Positions 24,683-33,530 of a DNA stretch of 64,000 nt are shown one piece after another. How positions within the stretch are numbered: position 1 is the first letter of the stretch; the number at the start of each line of letters is the position of its first letter. Position numbers and translations under genes: made by a program. The DNA lies in contig QHPD01000100.1 of NCBI GenBank assembly GCA_003218975.1, positions 22,675-86,674 on the forward strand, read 5' to 3'. The notes below the pieces were generated by a model. That model was not told the origin of the DNA. It did no database searches and saw only the letters and a list, made by a program, of their open reading frames with translations. The DNA comes from Verrucomicrobiota bacterium (GTDB lineage Bacteria > Verrucomicrobiota > Verrucomicrobiia > Chthoniobacterales > UBA10450).

Positions 24683-24901
24683 TCACCTTATCCAAAAGCG
24701 TTTCATTAGCTCCTGGCGGATTTCCATTGCAGTCTTCGGATCGAGGCGACTGAGCACTTTCTCGCGACGGTCTGGGTCCATCGCCGCCATTTCGCGAACG
24801 AGCTTATTGCGTGTTCTCCATTTGGCATACTTGCTCCAGCCGATGCCGGCTGCCAGCAATGCCGAAATCACCCACACGGTGATGTCAGTTCCCGTGATCA
24901 C
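24683..24901 (-). CDS. Small single-pass membrane protein
   Basis: 72 residues: one N-terminal membrane helix (ITVWVISALLAAGIGWSKYA) and a charged tail (MAAMDPDRREKVLSRLDPKT, ending MKRFWIR). The DPxxREKxLSRL pattern looks like a small conserved cytosolic hairpin. Convergent with the Spy-like gene, 45 bases apart. Function unknown. Confidence 0.6.
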   Translation of the reverse strand: MITGTDITVWVISALLAAGIGWSKYAKWRTRNKLVREMAAMDPDRREKVLSRLDPKTAMEIRQELMKRFWIR

Positions 24902-24941
24902 AGCTCAAACAAAATGAAAAAGCACAAATGCGAAAGCACAA

Positions 24942-24958
24942 AACCGGCCTCGCCGGTT
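24942..24958. terminator. Short hairpin in the gap before the ATP-grasp gene
   Basis: A perfect 7-bp stem AACCGGC / GCCGGTT with a CTC loop and no clear T-tract. It lies upstream of the start of the small membrane protein, so it might instead belong to a repeat. Confidence 0.3.
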
Positions 24959-25082
24959 CTCGCGAGATCAGGATACCCTCTGGACAACGCCGTTGAAACG
25001 GCTTATTTCCCGCTCCACGCGAAATGCACCCGGGTTAAAGACGTGGCGTAGATGAGAGTTCGCGGAGTCGTTGTCTCTTTCT

Positions 25083-25178
25083 GTCATGTCGAGCGAAGTC
25101 TCCTGCTTTTGCGGGATTGCTGATATCTGAAATGTTCAGAGATTTCTCGACTTCGCCTGCGGCTTCGCTCGAAATGAT
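25083..25178. repeat. Inverted repeat with TCGAGCGAAG arms
   Basis: The arms TCGAGCGAAG (25089-25098) and CTTCGCTCGA (25163-25172) are perfect reverse complements. The context, TCATGTCGAGCGAAG and TTCGCTCGAAATGA, resembles the widely seen TCATCCTGAGCGAAGCGAAG type of intergenic repeat, a copy of which lies at 52248-52272. Confidence 0.55.
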
Positions 25179-25190
25179 AGAGAAACGTTT

Positions 25191-26156
25191 ATGAAAAAAA
25201 TTGGAATCCTTTTTGGCCAGGAACACAGTTTCCCACCAGCGTTTGTCGAGCGGGTGAATCAGAAGACCGGCGGCAAAGACATGAGCGCTGAATTTGTAAG
25301 GATCGATAAGGTGCTCCAGGGCGAGCCGTGCGGATACGACGTGGTGATTGATCGCATCTCGCAGGACGTGCCGTTCTATCGCGCCTGGCTCAAGAACGCC
25401 GCGCTCACCGGAACGGCCGTGATGAACAATCCATTTTGGTGGAGCGCCGATGACAAATTTTTCAATAACGCGCTGGCGACCAAGATTGGCGTCGCTGTTC
25501 CGCGGACCGTCCTCCTTCCATCGAACCAGCCGCCGCCGGACACGAATGACAAATCATTTCGCAATCTTGGTTATCCGCTTGATTGGGAAGCGATTTTTAG
25601 CTATGTGGGCTGGCCTGCGTTCTTCAAACCGTTCATCGGCGGCGGCTGGAAGAACGTGTATCGACTGCATAATCGCGAAGAATTCTTCCGCGCTTACGCC
25701 GACACCGGCCAATTGGTGATGATGTTACAGGAGGAAGTGAAGTTCGATATGTACTTCCGCTGCTACTCAATCGATCAACGGCACGTTCGCCTCATGCCGT
25801 ACGAGCCGCGCCATCCGTTTCATTTGCGATACCAAACCGAATGGCACGCGCCGAAAGAGATTTTGCAAAAGGTTGAGGAAGGCGTGTTGCGGTTGAATCA
25901 ATTTCTCGGCTACGACCTCAACACAGTCGAGTTCGCACTGCGCGACGGGGTGCCGGTGGCCATCGACTTTTGCAATCCTGCGCCCGATTGCGAAGCGGCG
26001 TGGGTCGGCCAGGCAAATTTCGAATGGGTGGTGGAAGCAATTTCGGAAATGGCCATCCGAAAAGCGCAGGTGCATCAAGCCGGGTGCGACAACTTGAGCT
26101 GGGGCAAATTCCTGCAGGCCGCAGTGACACGACGTTCACTTAGCGACGTCGAGTAA
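25191..26156 (+). CDS. ATP-grasp family ligase-like protein
   Basis: 321 residues. The N-terminal Rossmann-like part (KKIGILFGQEHSFPPAFVER, YDVVIDRISQDVPFYRAWL) precedes an ATP-grasp core: the nucleotide lysine in PAFFKPFIGGGWKNVYRL (about 145-162), the linker MLQEEVKFD, and metal ligands in NTVEFALRDGVPVAIDFCNP (about 241-260), which keeps the E-D-N set. ATP-grasp enzymes join a carboxylate to an amine or thiol through an acyl-phosphate. It precedes a GCS2 amide ligase gene by 128 bases, so both may act in one small-peptide or thiol pathway (inferred). Substrate unknown. Confidence 0.85.
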   Translation: MKKIGILFGQEHSFPPAFVERVNQKTGGKDMSAEFVRIDKVLQGEPCGYDVVIDRISQDVPFYRAWLKNAALTGTAVMNNPFWWSADDKFFNNALATKIGVAVPRTVLLPSNQPPPDTNDKSFRNLGYPLDWEAIFSYVGWPAFFKPFIGGGWKNVYRLHNREEFFRAYADTGQLVMMLQEEVKFDMYFRCYSIDQRHVRLMPYEPRHPFHLRYQTEWHAPKEILQKVEEGVLRLNQFLGYDLNTVEFALRDGVPVAIDFCNPAPDCEAAWVGQANFEWVVEAISEMAIRKAQVHQAGCDNLSWGKFLQAAVTRRSLSDVE

Positions 26157-26164
26157 GATGGACA

Positions 26165-26276
26165 ATCAAAAATCGTCCACAGATTGTGCAGATTTTCGCA
26201 GATTAAAGGCAGAGGCAGTTTCGGGGTTTCGGAAATAATCTGTGTAAATCTGCGAAATCTGCGGATGTTTTTCTTC
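26165..26276. repeat. Inverted repeat of CAGATT words between the ATP-grasp and GCS2 genes
   Basis: The left arm has CCACAGATTGTGCAGATT and TCGCAGATT (26177-26204); the right arm has AATCTGTGTAAATCTGCG and AAATCTGCGGAT (26238-26268). The arms can pair in more than one register. The same word family recurs around the PBP2 start at 50154-50240. Confidence 0.6.
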
Positions 26277-26284
26277 CGCTGTTG

Positions 26285-27400
26285 ATGAAAGATCACACGT
26301 TTACTCTCGGTATTGAAGAGGAATTCGCGATCGTCGATCCCGCGACGCGCGAGCTGCGGTCGCATATTCACGAGATCCTCGAAGGCGGAAAAATCATGCT
26401 CAAGGAGCAGATCAAGCCGGAGATGCACCAATCGGTCGTCGAGTTGGGCACGGAAATCTGCGACTCGATCGGCTGTGCGCGGGCGCATGTCATCGAATTG
26501 CGCAGCAGACTCGCGGAACTGGCAGGGCGGAGCGGATTAAAAATCGCATCGATGGGTACCCACCCGTTTTCGCATTGGCACGATCAACTTATCACCGAGG
26601 GCGATCGCTACCAGGAAATCGTAAAAGACATGCAGTTGCTCGCGCGCGCGAATTTGATTTTTGGATTGCATGTCCACGTTGGCATTCCCAATCGCGAAAT
26701 GGCCATCCACGTCATGAATCAGGCACGCTATTTCCTGCCGCACATTTACGCGCTCTCGGTCAACTCGCCCTTTTGGGTGGGACAAAACACTGGGCTAAAA
26801 GGTTATCGGCTAAAAGTGTTCGAGCGCTTCCCTCGGACCGGCATTCCCGATTCATTCGAGTCGCTTTCCGAGTACGAGGATTACTGCAAACTGCTCGTAA
26901 AAACCGGCTGCATCGACAACGCCAAGAAAATCTGGTGGGACATCCGGCTGCACCCGTTCTTCGACACGCTCGAGGTGCGCGTGTGCGACGCACAATCACG
27001 CGTGGACGACACGCTCGCGATCGCCGCTTTGATTCAGGCGGTCATCGCGAAATTGCACAAGCTCCTCCGCCAAAATATTACCTTTCGGATTTATCGGCGC
27101 CGCCTGTTGGATGAAAACCGCTGGCGCGCGGCGCGCTACGGCATCGATGGAAAATTGATCGACTTCGGCAAGGAAACGGAGGTGGAAGAACGCAGCTTGC
27201 TGAATGAACTGCTGGAATTTGTTGCCAGCGAAGTAAACGAGTTCGGCACGCAGCGCGAGATGGCGCACATCGAGCAAATCATTCGCGAAGGCACCGGCGC
27301 GGATCGACAACTGGCCGTCTGGGAACGCACGCAGGATATGAAAGCGGTGGTCGACCATATCGTTGCTGAAACGTACGAAGAATTAACGGTGCCGCAGTAA
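26285..27400 (+). CDS. GCS2-family carboxylate-amine ligase (YbdK-type)
   Basis: 371 residues from ATG 26285 (a TTG lies one codon earlier). FTLGIEEEFAIVDPATRELR with the catalytic Glu cluster, ELGTEICDSIGCARAHVIEL, GTHPFSHWHDQ, HVHVGIPNREMAIHVMNQAR and the C-terminal VRVCDAQSRVDDTLAIAALI are the landmarks of glutamate-cysteine ligase family 2. YbdK has weak gamma-glutamylcysteine activity; other members join other amino acids. Length is that of the family. With the ATP-grasp gene just upstream it could form a two-ligase pathway like the glutathione pair. That idea is inference. Confidence 0.9.
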   Translation: MKDHTFTLGIEEEFAIVDPATRELRSHIHEILEGGKIMLKEQIKPEMHQSVVELGTEICDSIGCARAHVIELRSRLAELAGRSGLKIASMGTHPFSHWHDQLITEGDRYQEIVKDMQLLARANLIFGLHVHVGIPNREMAIHVMNQARYFLPHIYALSVNSPFWVGQNTGLKGYRLKVFERFPRTGIPDSFESLSEYEDYCKLLVKTGCIDNAKKIWWDIRLHPFFDTLEVRVCDAQSRVDDTLAIAALIQAVIAKLHKLLRQNITFRIYRRRLLDENRWRAARYGIDGKLIDFGKETEVEERSLLNELLEFVASEVNEFGTQREMAHIEQIIREGTGADRQLAVWERTQDMKAVVDHIVAETYEELTVPQ

Positions 27401-27469
27401 ATCCGCGGGGGACTTTATTCTGCGTCGCCCGGATGTGGAAGTTTGAGCCGGAAGATGTGACGATACGTT

Positions 27470-27643
27470 GTGGCGCGCGTGAAGCGATTTGCATATCAAC
27501 CGGGTGAAGCGACCGCCTACGAGAGCATTCGTTTTTTGACGATCAAAGTACCGTTCCGCTGGCTGATTCGGTCGGTGCACAGCTGGAGCGCGCATCTGAT
27601 GATCATTTCGAGTTTTTTCGGCGCCGTCTATGTCAGGCCCTTT
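27470..27643 (+). pseudogene. Fragment of a cytochrome b (bc-type complex)
   Basis: 58 codons read FAYQPGEATAYESIRFLTIK and VPFRWLIRSVHSWSAHLMII, which matches the segment of bc1/b6f cytochrome b at helix B, including the RSxHxWxA haem-ligand motif (the next His of the pair is missing). The upstream helix A and all of helices C-H are absent, and the frame continues into unrelated sequence. It is therefore a remnant. It lies directly downstream of the CcsA gene on the other strand. Confidence 0.6.
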
Positions 27644-27766
27644 CTTCAGAAACGACGGTGCCACCGTCGGGTTGGCGTTGATATTCGCACCAGCGAAGAC
27701 AGCGCCTACCCAAGCGTTGGCAAACGCTGTGCATTTCTTGCAGCAGCCCTGTGCCGTGGGGTCGCT

Positions 27767-29668
27767 TTACTGCACCGGCGTTTGGCCAGCGGATAAAGCG
27801 GACGAAATTTGCGGCTGCTCGCCGCGAGATGAAACCTGCGCAGCGCAGAAGCTTCTCCAGCGCTCGAGCGGCATTGCTGCGATCAGCATTAGCGCGAGCT
27901 GGCTGACCATGAATCCGACGAGCCAAGGGAAAGCCTTTTGCATGAAGCCGTAGGAATGCAGGCCGACGCCGAGCATGTTCACGCCGAACCACGAGAAACT
28001 GGTGACCACATTGCCGAAGATCGCCATGATCATCAGGCCGCGTTGTCGGATGAATCCGCCCCAACGCGCATGCAAAATGATTGCGCACCAAAGGACAATC
28101 AGCACCGCGCCATTTTCCTTAGGGTCCCAGCCCCAAAAGCGACCCCACGATTGATCGGCCCAAATTCCGCCGAGCACCGTGCCGACAAAGCTGAACAGAG
28201 TCGCAAAGCAAACCACGCCATAAGTCATGCGCGCAAGCGAATCCGCTGTTTGCTTTTTCAGGGAGCCCGTAAATACGCCACGCACGACGTAGATGATGGC
28301 GAGCATGCCGGCGAGAAACATGGCGGAGTAGCCAGTCGTAATCGCAACGACGTGTGTCGCAAGCCAAATGTTGGTGTCCAGCACGGCTTGCAGCATCTCG
28401 AGCGTGTCGCCGCTGCCTGCGAGATGATGCGCGATGATCAACGTGATAAAGCCAATCGCGCCCGCGCACGCCGCGCCGATTCCGTCTCTGAAAATTCGTT
28501 CGAGTATCAGCGAGACAATGACCGCGCCCCAGCCGATGAAAATCGCGGATGAATAAAGGTTGGTGACCGGGGGACGCTCCTGCAAATACATCCGCGAAAC
28601 GAGACCAAACGTGTGAATGGCAAGCGCGAGCAACAGCAGATAAAATGCCGAACGGTTGAGCACCCGACTCCATCCGAGCCACGAAAAACAAGCCAAAAGA
28701 AAGCCGAGAACATAAAGCGCCATGCTTTGGCTGAACGGCTGAACACGATTGAACAAGAACTCGAACGATGCCCGCTGCGTCGCCTTCGGCTGCTCTTTGG
28801 CGAACCAATTAGCCATAAGGTTCACGTGTTGATTGAAGAGCGACGGATCGTTTGCGCGGTAGGCGTCGCCGATTATCGCGTATTCGCTAACGATCGGATG
28901 AATTTCTCCAGTGCCGACCGAGCGCAGCAAGTTGTCGCCAACCGCCCGCCAATCGCCATTTTTTTCTACCGGTGGAACGGCGAGCACGTAGGCCATTTCC
29001 GAAAGCCGCTCGTATTTCTGAATCACTTCGGCGACATCATTCAGTTTCGCTTTATCGAAATTTTCGCCCATCTCGCGTTCGCGTGCTGCCTTTGCTGCAC
29101 CGGGGACACTCTTTACGAACGCCTGCAGTTCCGCCGCAAAGTTCTGTGCGCCCTCAGGTTGGATGCTGTTTTTTAACCGCTGATAGAGCGCCAGCCCGTT
29201 GCGCAGATTCAGAATCCCGCTCTGATAAGCGGAGCGTTGGACCGCTTCGAGTTTGTCCGATTGGCCGCCTTGTTCATCAATCTGTCGCAGAAACGGCATG
29301 AACTCAGCGAAGCTAAAATATTTCCGGTCGCTTTGTTCCCAGCCAAACAAGCCGAGCACCTCTGAGTTTTGCACGACGAAAACCGGATATTGGTCCGCAA
29401 CGGGAGCATTGAACAAAACGTCCGTGAGCCATTGCATGGCACTCAAACGTCTCCCGCCTTCCAAGCGCAATTCCTGTTTGCCGTGAATGATCAACAGCGA
29501 GTTGCGCGCGACGGTGTCCAGCGGTTTAACACGCCCACCAACGAGGACCGGAATTTTTCCGAACTTCGTGAGATCGATATCGTTCTTTGCAGTTTTAGGC
29601 GGCAGCCAATTGACTGCGATCGACCCGGCAGCAATCGCGAAAATAATCCAGGGCAAAAAACGTTTCAT
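27767..29668 (-). CDS. ccsA: Cytochrome c maturation protein CcsA/ResC, with long N-terminal domain
   Basis: 633 residues from ATG 29668. System II haem handling: CcsA with ResB attaches haem to apocytochrome c at the outer side of the inner membrane. The C-terminal 280 residues have eight or so membrane helices and the tryptophan-rich haem motif WGRFWGWDPKENGAVLIVLW near residue 512, with conserved His in HTFGLVSRMYLQERPPVTNL and HLAGSGDTLEML. The N-terminal 320 residues (one helix plus a soluble helical domain) are longer than in plastid CcsA. It overlaps the ResB stop by four bases. Confidence 0.92.
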   Translation of the reverse strand: MKRFLPWIIFAIAAGSIAVNWLPPKTAKNDIDLTKFGKIPVLVGGRVKPLDTVARNSLLIIHGKQELRLEGGRRLSAMQWLTDVLFNAPVADQYPVFVVQNSEVLGLFGWEQSDRKYFSFAEFMPFLRQIDEQGGQSDKLEAVQRSAYQSGILNLRNGLALYQRLKNSIQPEGAQNFAAELQAFVKSVPGAAKAAREREMGENFDKAKLNDVAEVIQKYERLSEMAYVLAVPPVEKNGDWRAVGDNLLRSVGTGEIHPIVSEYAIIGDAYRANDPSLFNQHVNLMANWFAKEQPKATQRASFEFLFNRVQPFSQSMALYVLGFLLACFSWLGWSRVLNRSAFYLLLLALAIHTFGLVSRMYLQERPPVTNLYSSAIFIGWGAVIVSLILERIFRDGIGAACAGAIGFITLIIAHHLAGSGDTLEMLQAVLDTNIWLATHVVAITTGYSAMFLAGMLAIIYVVRGVFTGSLKKQTADSLARMTYGVVCFATLFSFVGTVLGGIWADQSWGRFWGWDPKENGAVLIVLWCAIILHARWGGFIRQRGLMIMAIFGNVVTSFSWFGVNMLGVGLHSYGFMQKAFPWLVGFMVSQLALMLIAAMPLERWRSFCAAQVSSRGEQPQISSALSAGQTPVQ

Positions 29669-30822
29669 GTCATTGCGTTCCGTCGTTGTCGCGAAAATCC
29701 CACAAGATGAAAGCCGAATTGCACTAGCAGCCCCGCAGCAACGATCACGCACGCAACATACGGCGCGATGAAGCTGGGGTTGTGCACGACTTGCAAAATC
29801 GTCGCCTGATCGTCCTTCTGAAATCCAGCCTGATAAAATGTCTCACCCCGGTAACGCAGCGGATGATTCATGTAAATCAAGACATCACGGTTCACTGAAC
29901 GCTCCGGGTCGATCAACGTGACGCGGCTAGAAAAATTCTTCGGGATTTCGGTGCCGGCGTACTTTTCGTGCGTGAACTTCTGCAACGTGACGCTGTAAGG
30001 TTTGTAATAACGCGACGGGCGAAGCGTGAGCATCCATGTCCGACCCCCGCAGGAAAATGTCTGGGGCGCGCCGAGCGCATCCGAAACCAGCCACGTGCCT
30101 AACGAACCACCGTCCTTCGGCATAATTTCGACGGCTGCGCTCGGAACATCGCGTTCGTCAACACCGGTTGCGCGCGGAGCCGGCTCGACCGCGATCATCG
30201 CTCCGGGTCCTTGATTCGCAATTGGTCGGGCTTCATTTCCCACTTCGCTCAACATTTTCAGGCGCGAATTCTGATAGAAATTCCTGACAACAATCCGGAA
30301 GGGCAAACTCCAATGGTCAATCGTCCGGTTACGTCGCAGGACGGTGTCCGGAATCGCCGTCACCTGATCAAGATCGCTGTCGCTCGTGTCGATGACGGCC
30401 AGTTCCGTCCGGCGCATGTCCTCGGAATAATTTTTTGTATCCCCGCCTGCGAGCCGCATGTGGCTCTCCACCGCGAAAAGATCGGTGAAGAGTCCGCCTG
30501 CGAGGATGATAATGAGACCGGCGTGGGTGAGATGAATGCCCAGCTTTCGCCAGGTCCAACGGAAACGTTTTGCGTGCGCAGCGATGAGATTAACGAGCAA
30601 CACCGCGCCGATGAGATGGCCGCCGGGAAAAATCGGGATCTTGAAGCCGCGTCCCTCCGGCGGCCACCACACGAACATGCTTTGGAAATAACGCTGCTGC
30701 GCTTCGTGAATCCCGAGATGCACCTGCGCCAGCGTGCCGGCAAAAATCAGCGCCATCCCTACCGCAAGACAGACAATTGTCAGCTTCAGCGATGTAATTA
30801 GATCGATGACTTTGCGTAGCAT
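29665..30822 (-). CDS. resB: Cytochrome c biogenesis protein ResB
   Basis: 385 residues. Transmembrane segments at about 6-30, 66-86, 95-115 and near the C-terminus enclose a large periplasmic domain. TSLKLTIVCLAVGMALIFAGT and GIHLTHAGLIIILAGGLFTD are the ResB/Ccs1 landmarks, and YMNHPLRYRGETFYQAGFQ with the C-terminal VIVAAGLLVQFGFH match the family. Its partner CcsA overlaps it downstream, so the pair would form the haem lyase complex. It follows a lipoprotein gene after four bases. Confidence 0.9.
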   Translation of the reverse strand: MLRKVIDLITSLKLTIVCLAVGMALIFAGTLAQVHLGIHEAQQRYFQSMFVWWPPEGRGFKIPIFPGGHLIGAVLLVNLIAAHAKRFRWTWRKLGIHLTHAGLIIILAGGLFTDLFAVESHMRLAGGDTKNYSEDMRRTELAVIDTSDSDLDQVTAIPDTVLRRNRTIDHWSLPFRIVVRNFYQNSRLKMLSEVGNEARPIANQGPGAMIAVEPAPRATGVDERDVPSAAVEIMPKDGGSLGTWLVSDALGAPQTFSCGGRTWMLTLRPSRYYKPYSVTLQKFTHEKYAGTEIPKNFSSRVTLIDPERSVNRDVLIYMNHPLRYRGETFYQAGFQKDDQATILQVVHNPSFIAPYVACVIVAAGLLVQFGFHLVGFSRQRRNAMT

Positions 30823-30826
30823 GTTT

Positions 30827-31900
30827 TCAAAATCGAACTGACTCGATGAACTTCACGAAGTTCGGCTTTTCCTTTTCAACTGCGGCGCTTGGCCCGGTCG
30901 CTTTGAAAAACCAGACACGCCCGTCGTGGCGTGTCCATGCCGCGATTGTCCGCGCCTTCGCGCCAACAATGTCCGTCGTTGAAAAAGTCGCGTCCGCCGT
31001 TCTCAGGGGAGCAATCTGTGAAGTTACGGCGTTCCCATCAAGTGGCGGCAGACCAATTTGCCCGCGCCAGCGATTGACATTGTCGGGATCGCTTCCGCCT
31101 TCGCCCGGAAAAGTGACGACGGAAATGTCGATCTTGTCACCGTTTTCGGCGGACGCGCTGAAGCTAGCGTAGCGCATGGAAGATGGCGAAACTTCTGTCC
31201 AGCTTTCCGGCGTTTTCCATTTGATCTGCGGCAGGCCTGACTCCCGCGGCGGAATGGCTGCCGTTTGCGCCAATCCGATTTCGGTCTGGGCATTGCAAAC
31301 CGCTGCGACCCATTTAATGAAGTCGCCTTTCTGCGCTTCGGTCAGATCGGCGTTGCCACGCATTTTGAAAAAGAGTGTCGAGTTACCGGTGGTCGCCATT
31401 GCGGCAATGATTCTGCCATCTTGTGCTGGATCGGCGTCTTTCGGCAGCCCTGCAAGATCGACAATAATGACGTCGCCTAACGAAGTCCGCAGTCGCTGTG
31501 CAATGTCACCGAGCTTTTCTTCGGTGATTGGCGGTTGACCGAGCTGATCAAGCCAGCGGTTGACATTATCAAGCGCATTTCCGGCAGCCGTGCCAAGATT
31601 CACAAATGAAATATCTGCCACCGCGCCTTTATCACCTTTGACGAGAAAACTTGCCTGACGCATTTGCGAGAGCGGTTGCGGTTCCCAATTCGGCGGAGTT
31701 GTTACCGCAGTTGCCGCTGTCGGCGCGACGGCGCCCGGCATCCGAGGCGCGGCCGTGTTGGTCGGCATCGCGTCTTGCTGCTGGGGAGTAGATTCCTCCA
31801 GCGGCGCCTTGGAAACGCGATAAACCTTGATTTCCGAGTTCTTCCCGCAATTCGCGAGCAGCATGGCCAGAGCAACAAAGTGAATTGAACGTATTTTCAC
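30827..31900 (-). CDS. Lipoprotein with two tandem copies of an unknown domain
   Basis: 357 residues. The signal ends in the lipobox LLANC, so it is lipid-anchored. A Pro/Ala-rich linker (about 35-75) leads to two repeats of about 125 residues: SQMRQASFLVKGDKGAVADI with NVNRWLDQLGQPPI, and SSMRYASFSASAENGDKIDI with NVNRWRGQIGLPPL. Each ends in a phenylalanine-rich strand (FFKMRGNAD, FFKATGPS). No known family was recognised. The conserved DNVNRW motif is a useful search seed. It is four bases from resB and downstream of a cytochrome gene, so a role in cytochrome assembly or electron transfer is possible but unproved. Confidence 0.75.
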   Translation of the reverse strand: MKIRSIHFVALAMLLANCGKNSEIKVYRVSKAPLEESTPQQQDAMPTNTAAPRMPGAVAPTAATAVTTPPNWEPQPLSQMRQASFLVKGDKGAVADISFVNLGTAAGNALDNVNRWLDQLGQPPITEEKLGDIAQRLRTSLGDVIIVDLAGLPKDADPAQDGRIIAAMATTGNSTLFFKMRGNADLTEAQKGDFIKWVAAVCNAQTEIGLAQTAAIPPRESGLPQIKWKTPESWTEVSPSSMRYASFSASAENGDKIDISVVTFPGEGGSDPDNVNRWRGQIGLPPLDGNAVTSQIAPLRTADATFSTTDIVGAKARTIAAWTRHDGRVWFFKATGPSAAVEKEKPNFVKFIESVRF

Positions 31901-31909
31901 GAACGGAAA

Positions 31910-32560
31910 TTATTTCTGAGGTCCACCGGTATGGCAATCAACGCAGGAAAACTCCGCATATGGGGCATCGATATGGATGAAATCGTGGCCCTTGGCGTTG
32001 ATTTGTTCAAGTGCTTCACCGCTACCCTGCGCAAGAATGAGATGACATGACCGGCAGTCGCTGGCTTTGATCGACATCTTGCCGTCGGCTGCGACGTGTT
32101 TGCCGTCATGGCAGCGGAAGCATCCATTCCAATTCTTGTGTCCAACAAAATCGGGATACGTCCGCCAATCGACTTTCACTTCAGGAAAAAAATGCTCGCG
32201 ATAGATCGCCTGCGCTTCCTTGATGATCGGATTCGCCTGCGCGGGGTCGGGGTAAGCTTCGCGCAGAGAATTAGCGATGCCTTTTTCGGCTTCGGCTTTG
32301 GTTGCGTAGGGCTTGACCAACGCCGCGACCACTTTCGATTTCACCCAGGGAGTTTTTGGATCGAGCCGACCAGTCAATAACGCCAGGTCAACCGCTTCGT
32401 TAGGCGTATGCAGCTTGTGCGCGGGACGGCTGTGACAATCCAGCGTCGAAACAATCACAGCCGAGCCGCGGATTACCGGATGATTTGGCGGCAGCTCACC
32501 GTCGCATTGGGAACAGCGACGTATAACTCGAAAGACCGCGCACATATTGCGCGCGTTCAA
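31910..32560 (-). CDS. Multihaem cytochrome c, probably N-terminally truncated
   Basis: 216 residues with three intact haem motifs, CFRCH, CRSCH and CVDCH, in the C-terminal half. The N-terminal part carries two broken ones, CSQCD (His lost) and TLDCH (first Cys lost). There is no signal peptide or membrane anchor at the N-terminus, and the first 22 codons overlap the neighbouring gene's 3' end. It looks like the C-terminal part of a NapC/NrfH-type or related quinol-oxidising cytochrome that has lost its start. It sits next to cytochrome c maturation genes. The product is unlikely to be functional as read, though a later start could still give a small periplasmic cytochrome. Confidence 0.6.
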   Translation of the reverse strand: MNARNMCAVFRVIRRCSQCDGELPPNHPVIRGSAVIVSTLDCHSRPAHKLHTPNEAVDLALLTGRLDPKTPWVKSKVVAALVKPYATKAEAEKGIANSLREAYPDPAQANPIIKEAQAIYREHFFPEVKVDWRTYPDFVGHKNWNGCFRCHDGKHVAADGKMSIKASDCRSCHLILAQGSGEALEQINAKGHDFIHIDAPYAEFSCVDCHTGGPQK

Positions 32561-33443
32561 AAGCGCTCGGATCCGGGCAATTCTTTTGACTCATTCTGCC
32601 TTTGATTTCGCTCAAAGAACTGCATCGATGGTCTTCCAGCCATGCGGCGGTCTCCATCTCAATTTTTTGGATATTCGCAATGCCATAACGCATCAGCGCA
32701 CTGCAGAGCATCGTCACGTCTGCACCGGCCAAAATCATTTTGATTACCTCGTACGCCTGATAAATGCCGCTGGTTGCGGCTAGGTTGGCGCGAATTTTTC
32801 CGTAAAGAATCCCAATCCAATGCAAGGCCAAGCGCATATCGGCGGGTACACTAAGTGTGAGATTCGGCGTAACCTCCATTTTCTCGAGATCAATGTCAGG
32901 TTGGTAAAATCGGTTGAACAAGACCAACCCGTCTGCGCCGAGCGCGTCGAAACGCTGAGCCACGTTTGCGAAATTGCTAAAGTACGGGCTGAGCTTCACC
33001 GCAAGCGGGATCTTGGTAGCCGCTCGTACGGTCCGAACAGTATCGATATATGTTTCTTCGATTGTACTGCCGGTAACATTCGGTTGGGTCGGTATCCTGT
33101 AGATGTTGAGCTCCAGTGCGTCGGCCCCCGCCTCGGTAATCTGACGCGTGTAGCTAATCCAGCCTCCAAGAGTGGTGCAGTTCAGGCTTCCGATAATCGG
33201 AATTTTCACGGCGCTCTTCGCCCGCCTGATGTGTTCCAGGTAAGCTTTTGGCCCGACCCGAAATTCCGCCTTGGCCGCCGCATCCGCTTCCGTTTGTTCC
33301 TCAAACAATGAATGCAGGACGACGGCAGATGCCCCGGCTTGCTCCATCTGTCTAATCTTGTCGAGGTCTTCGGAGAGCGGTGAAGCCGAGGGGACGAGCG
33401 GCGTGCGCAGCCCGATTCCTAGGTAGGTAGTGCCGAGGTCCAC
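32496..33443 (-). CDS. Dihydroorotate dehydrogenase-like flavoprotein
   Basis: 315 residues of a TIM-barrel FMN enzyme. MDLGTTYLGIGLRTPLVPSA opens the fold; GSLNCTTLGGWISYTRQITE, LELNIYRIP, PLAVKLSPYFSN and DGLVLFNRFYQPDIDLEKME follow. This is the subgroup annotated as dihydroorotate dehydrogenase-like, often beside pyruvate:ferredoxin oxidoreductase rather than in pyrimidine operons. The catalytic Ser/Cys of true PyrD is not obvious, so the substrate is open. It overlaps the truncated cytochrome gene at its 3' end by 65 bases. Confidence 0.88.
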   Translation of the reverse strand: MDLGTTYLGIGLRTPLVPSASPLSEDLDKIRQMEQAGASAVVLHSLFEEQTEADAAAKAEFRVGPKAYLEHIRRAKSAVKIPIIGSLNCTTLGGWISYTRQITEAGADALELNIYRIPTQPNVTGSTIEETYIDTVRTVRAATKIPLAVKLSPYFSNFANVAQRFDALGADGLVLFNRFYQPDIDLEKMEVTPNLTLSVPADMRLALHWIGILYGKIRANLAATSGIYQAYEVIKMILAGADVTMLCSALMRYGIANIQKIEMETAAWLEDHRCSSLSEIKGRMSQKNCPDPSAFERAQYVRGLSSYTSLFPMRR

Positions 33444-33530
33444 ATTAGTACGGCGCCGCGTGACGCGGAAGCTCGCTTAATTGGCAAGATCGCGCCGCCA
33501 TAAGGATTTGCAACGATCGCGGGCAGCGCA

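Noticed and set aside
27630..27953. A plus-strand frame with several Cys residues read as a cytochrome c
   Set aside because: No CxxCH motif occurs, and most of it is antisense to the ccsA 3' end.
28119..28808. A 229-codon frame on the minus strand in another register of ccsA
   Set aside because: It overlaps the membrane helices of CcsA in a different frame and has random composition.
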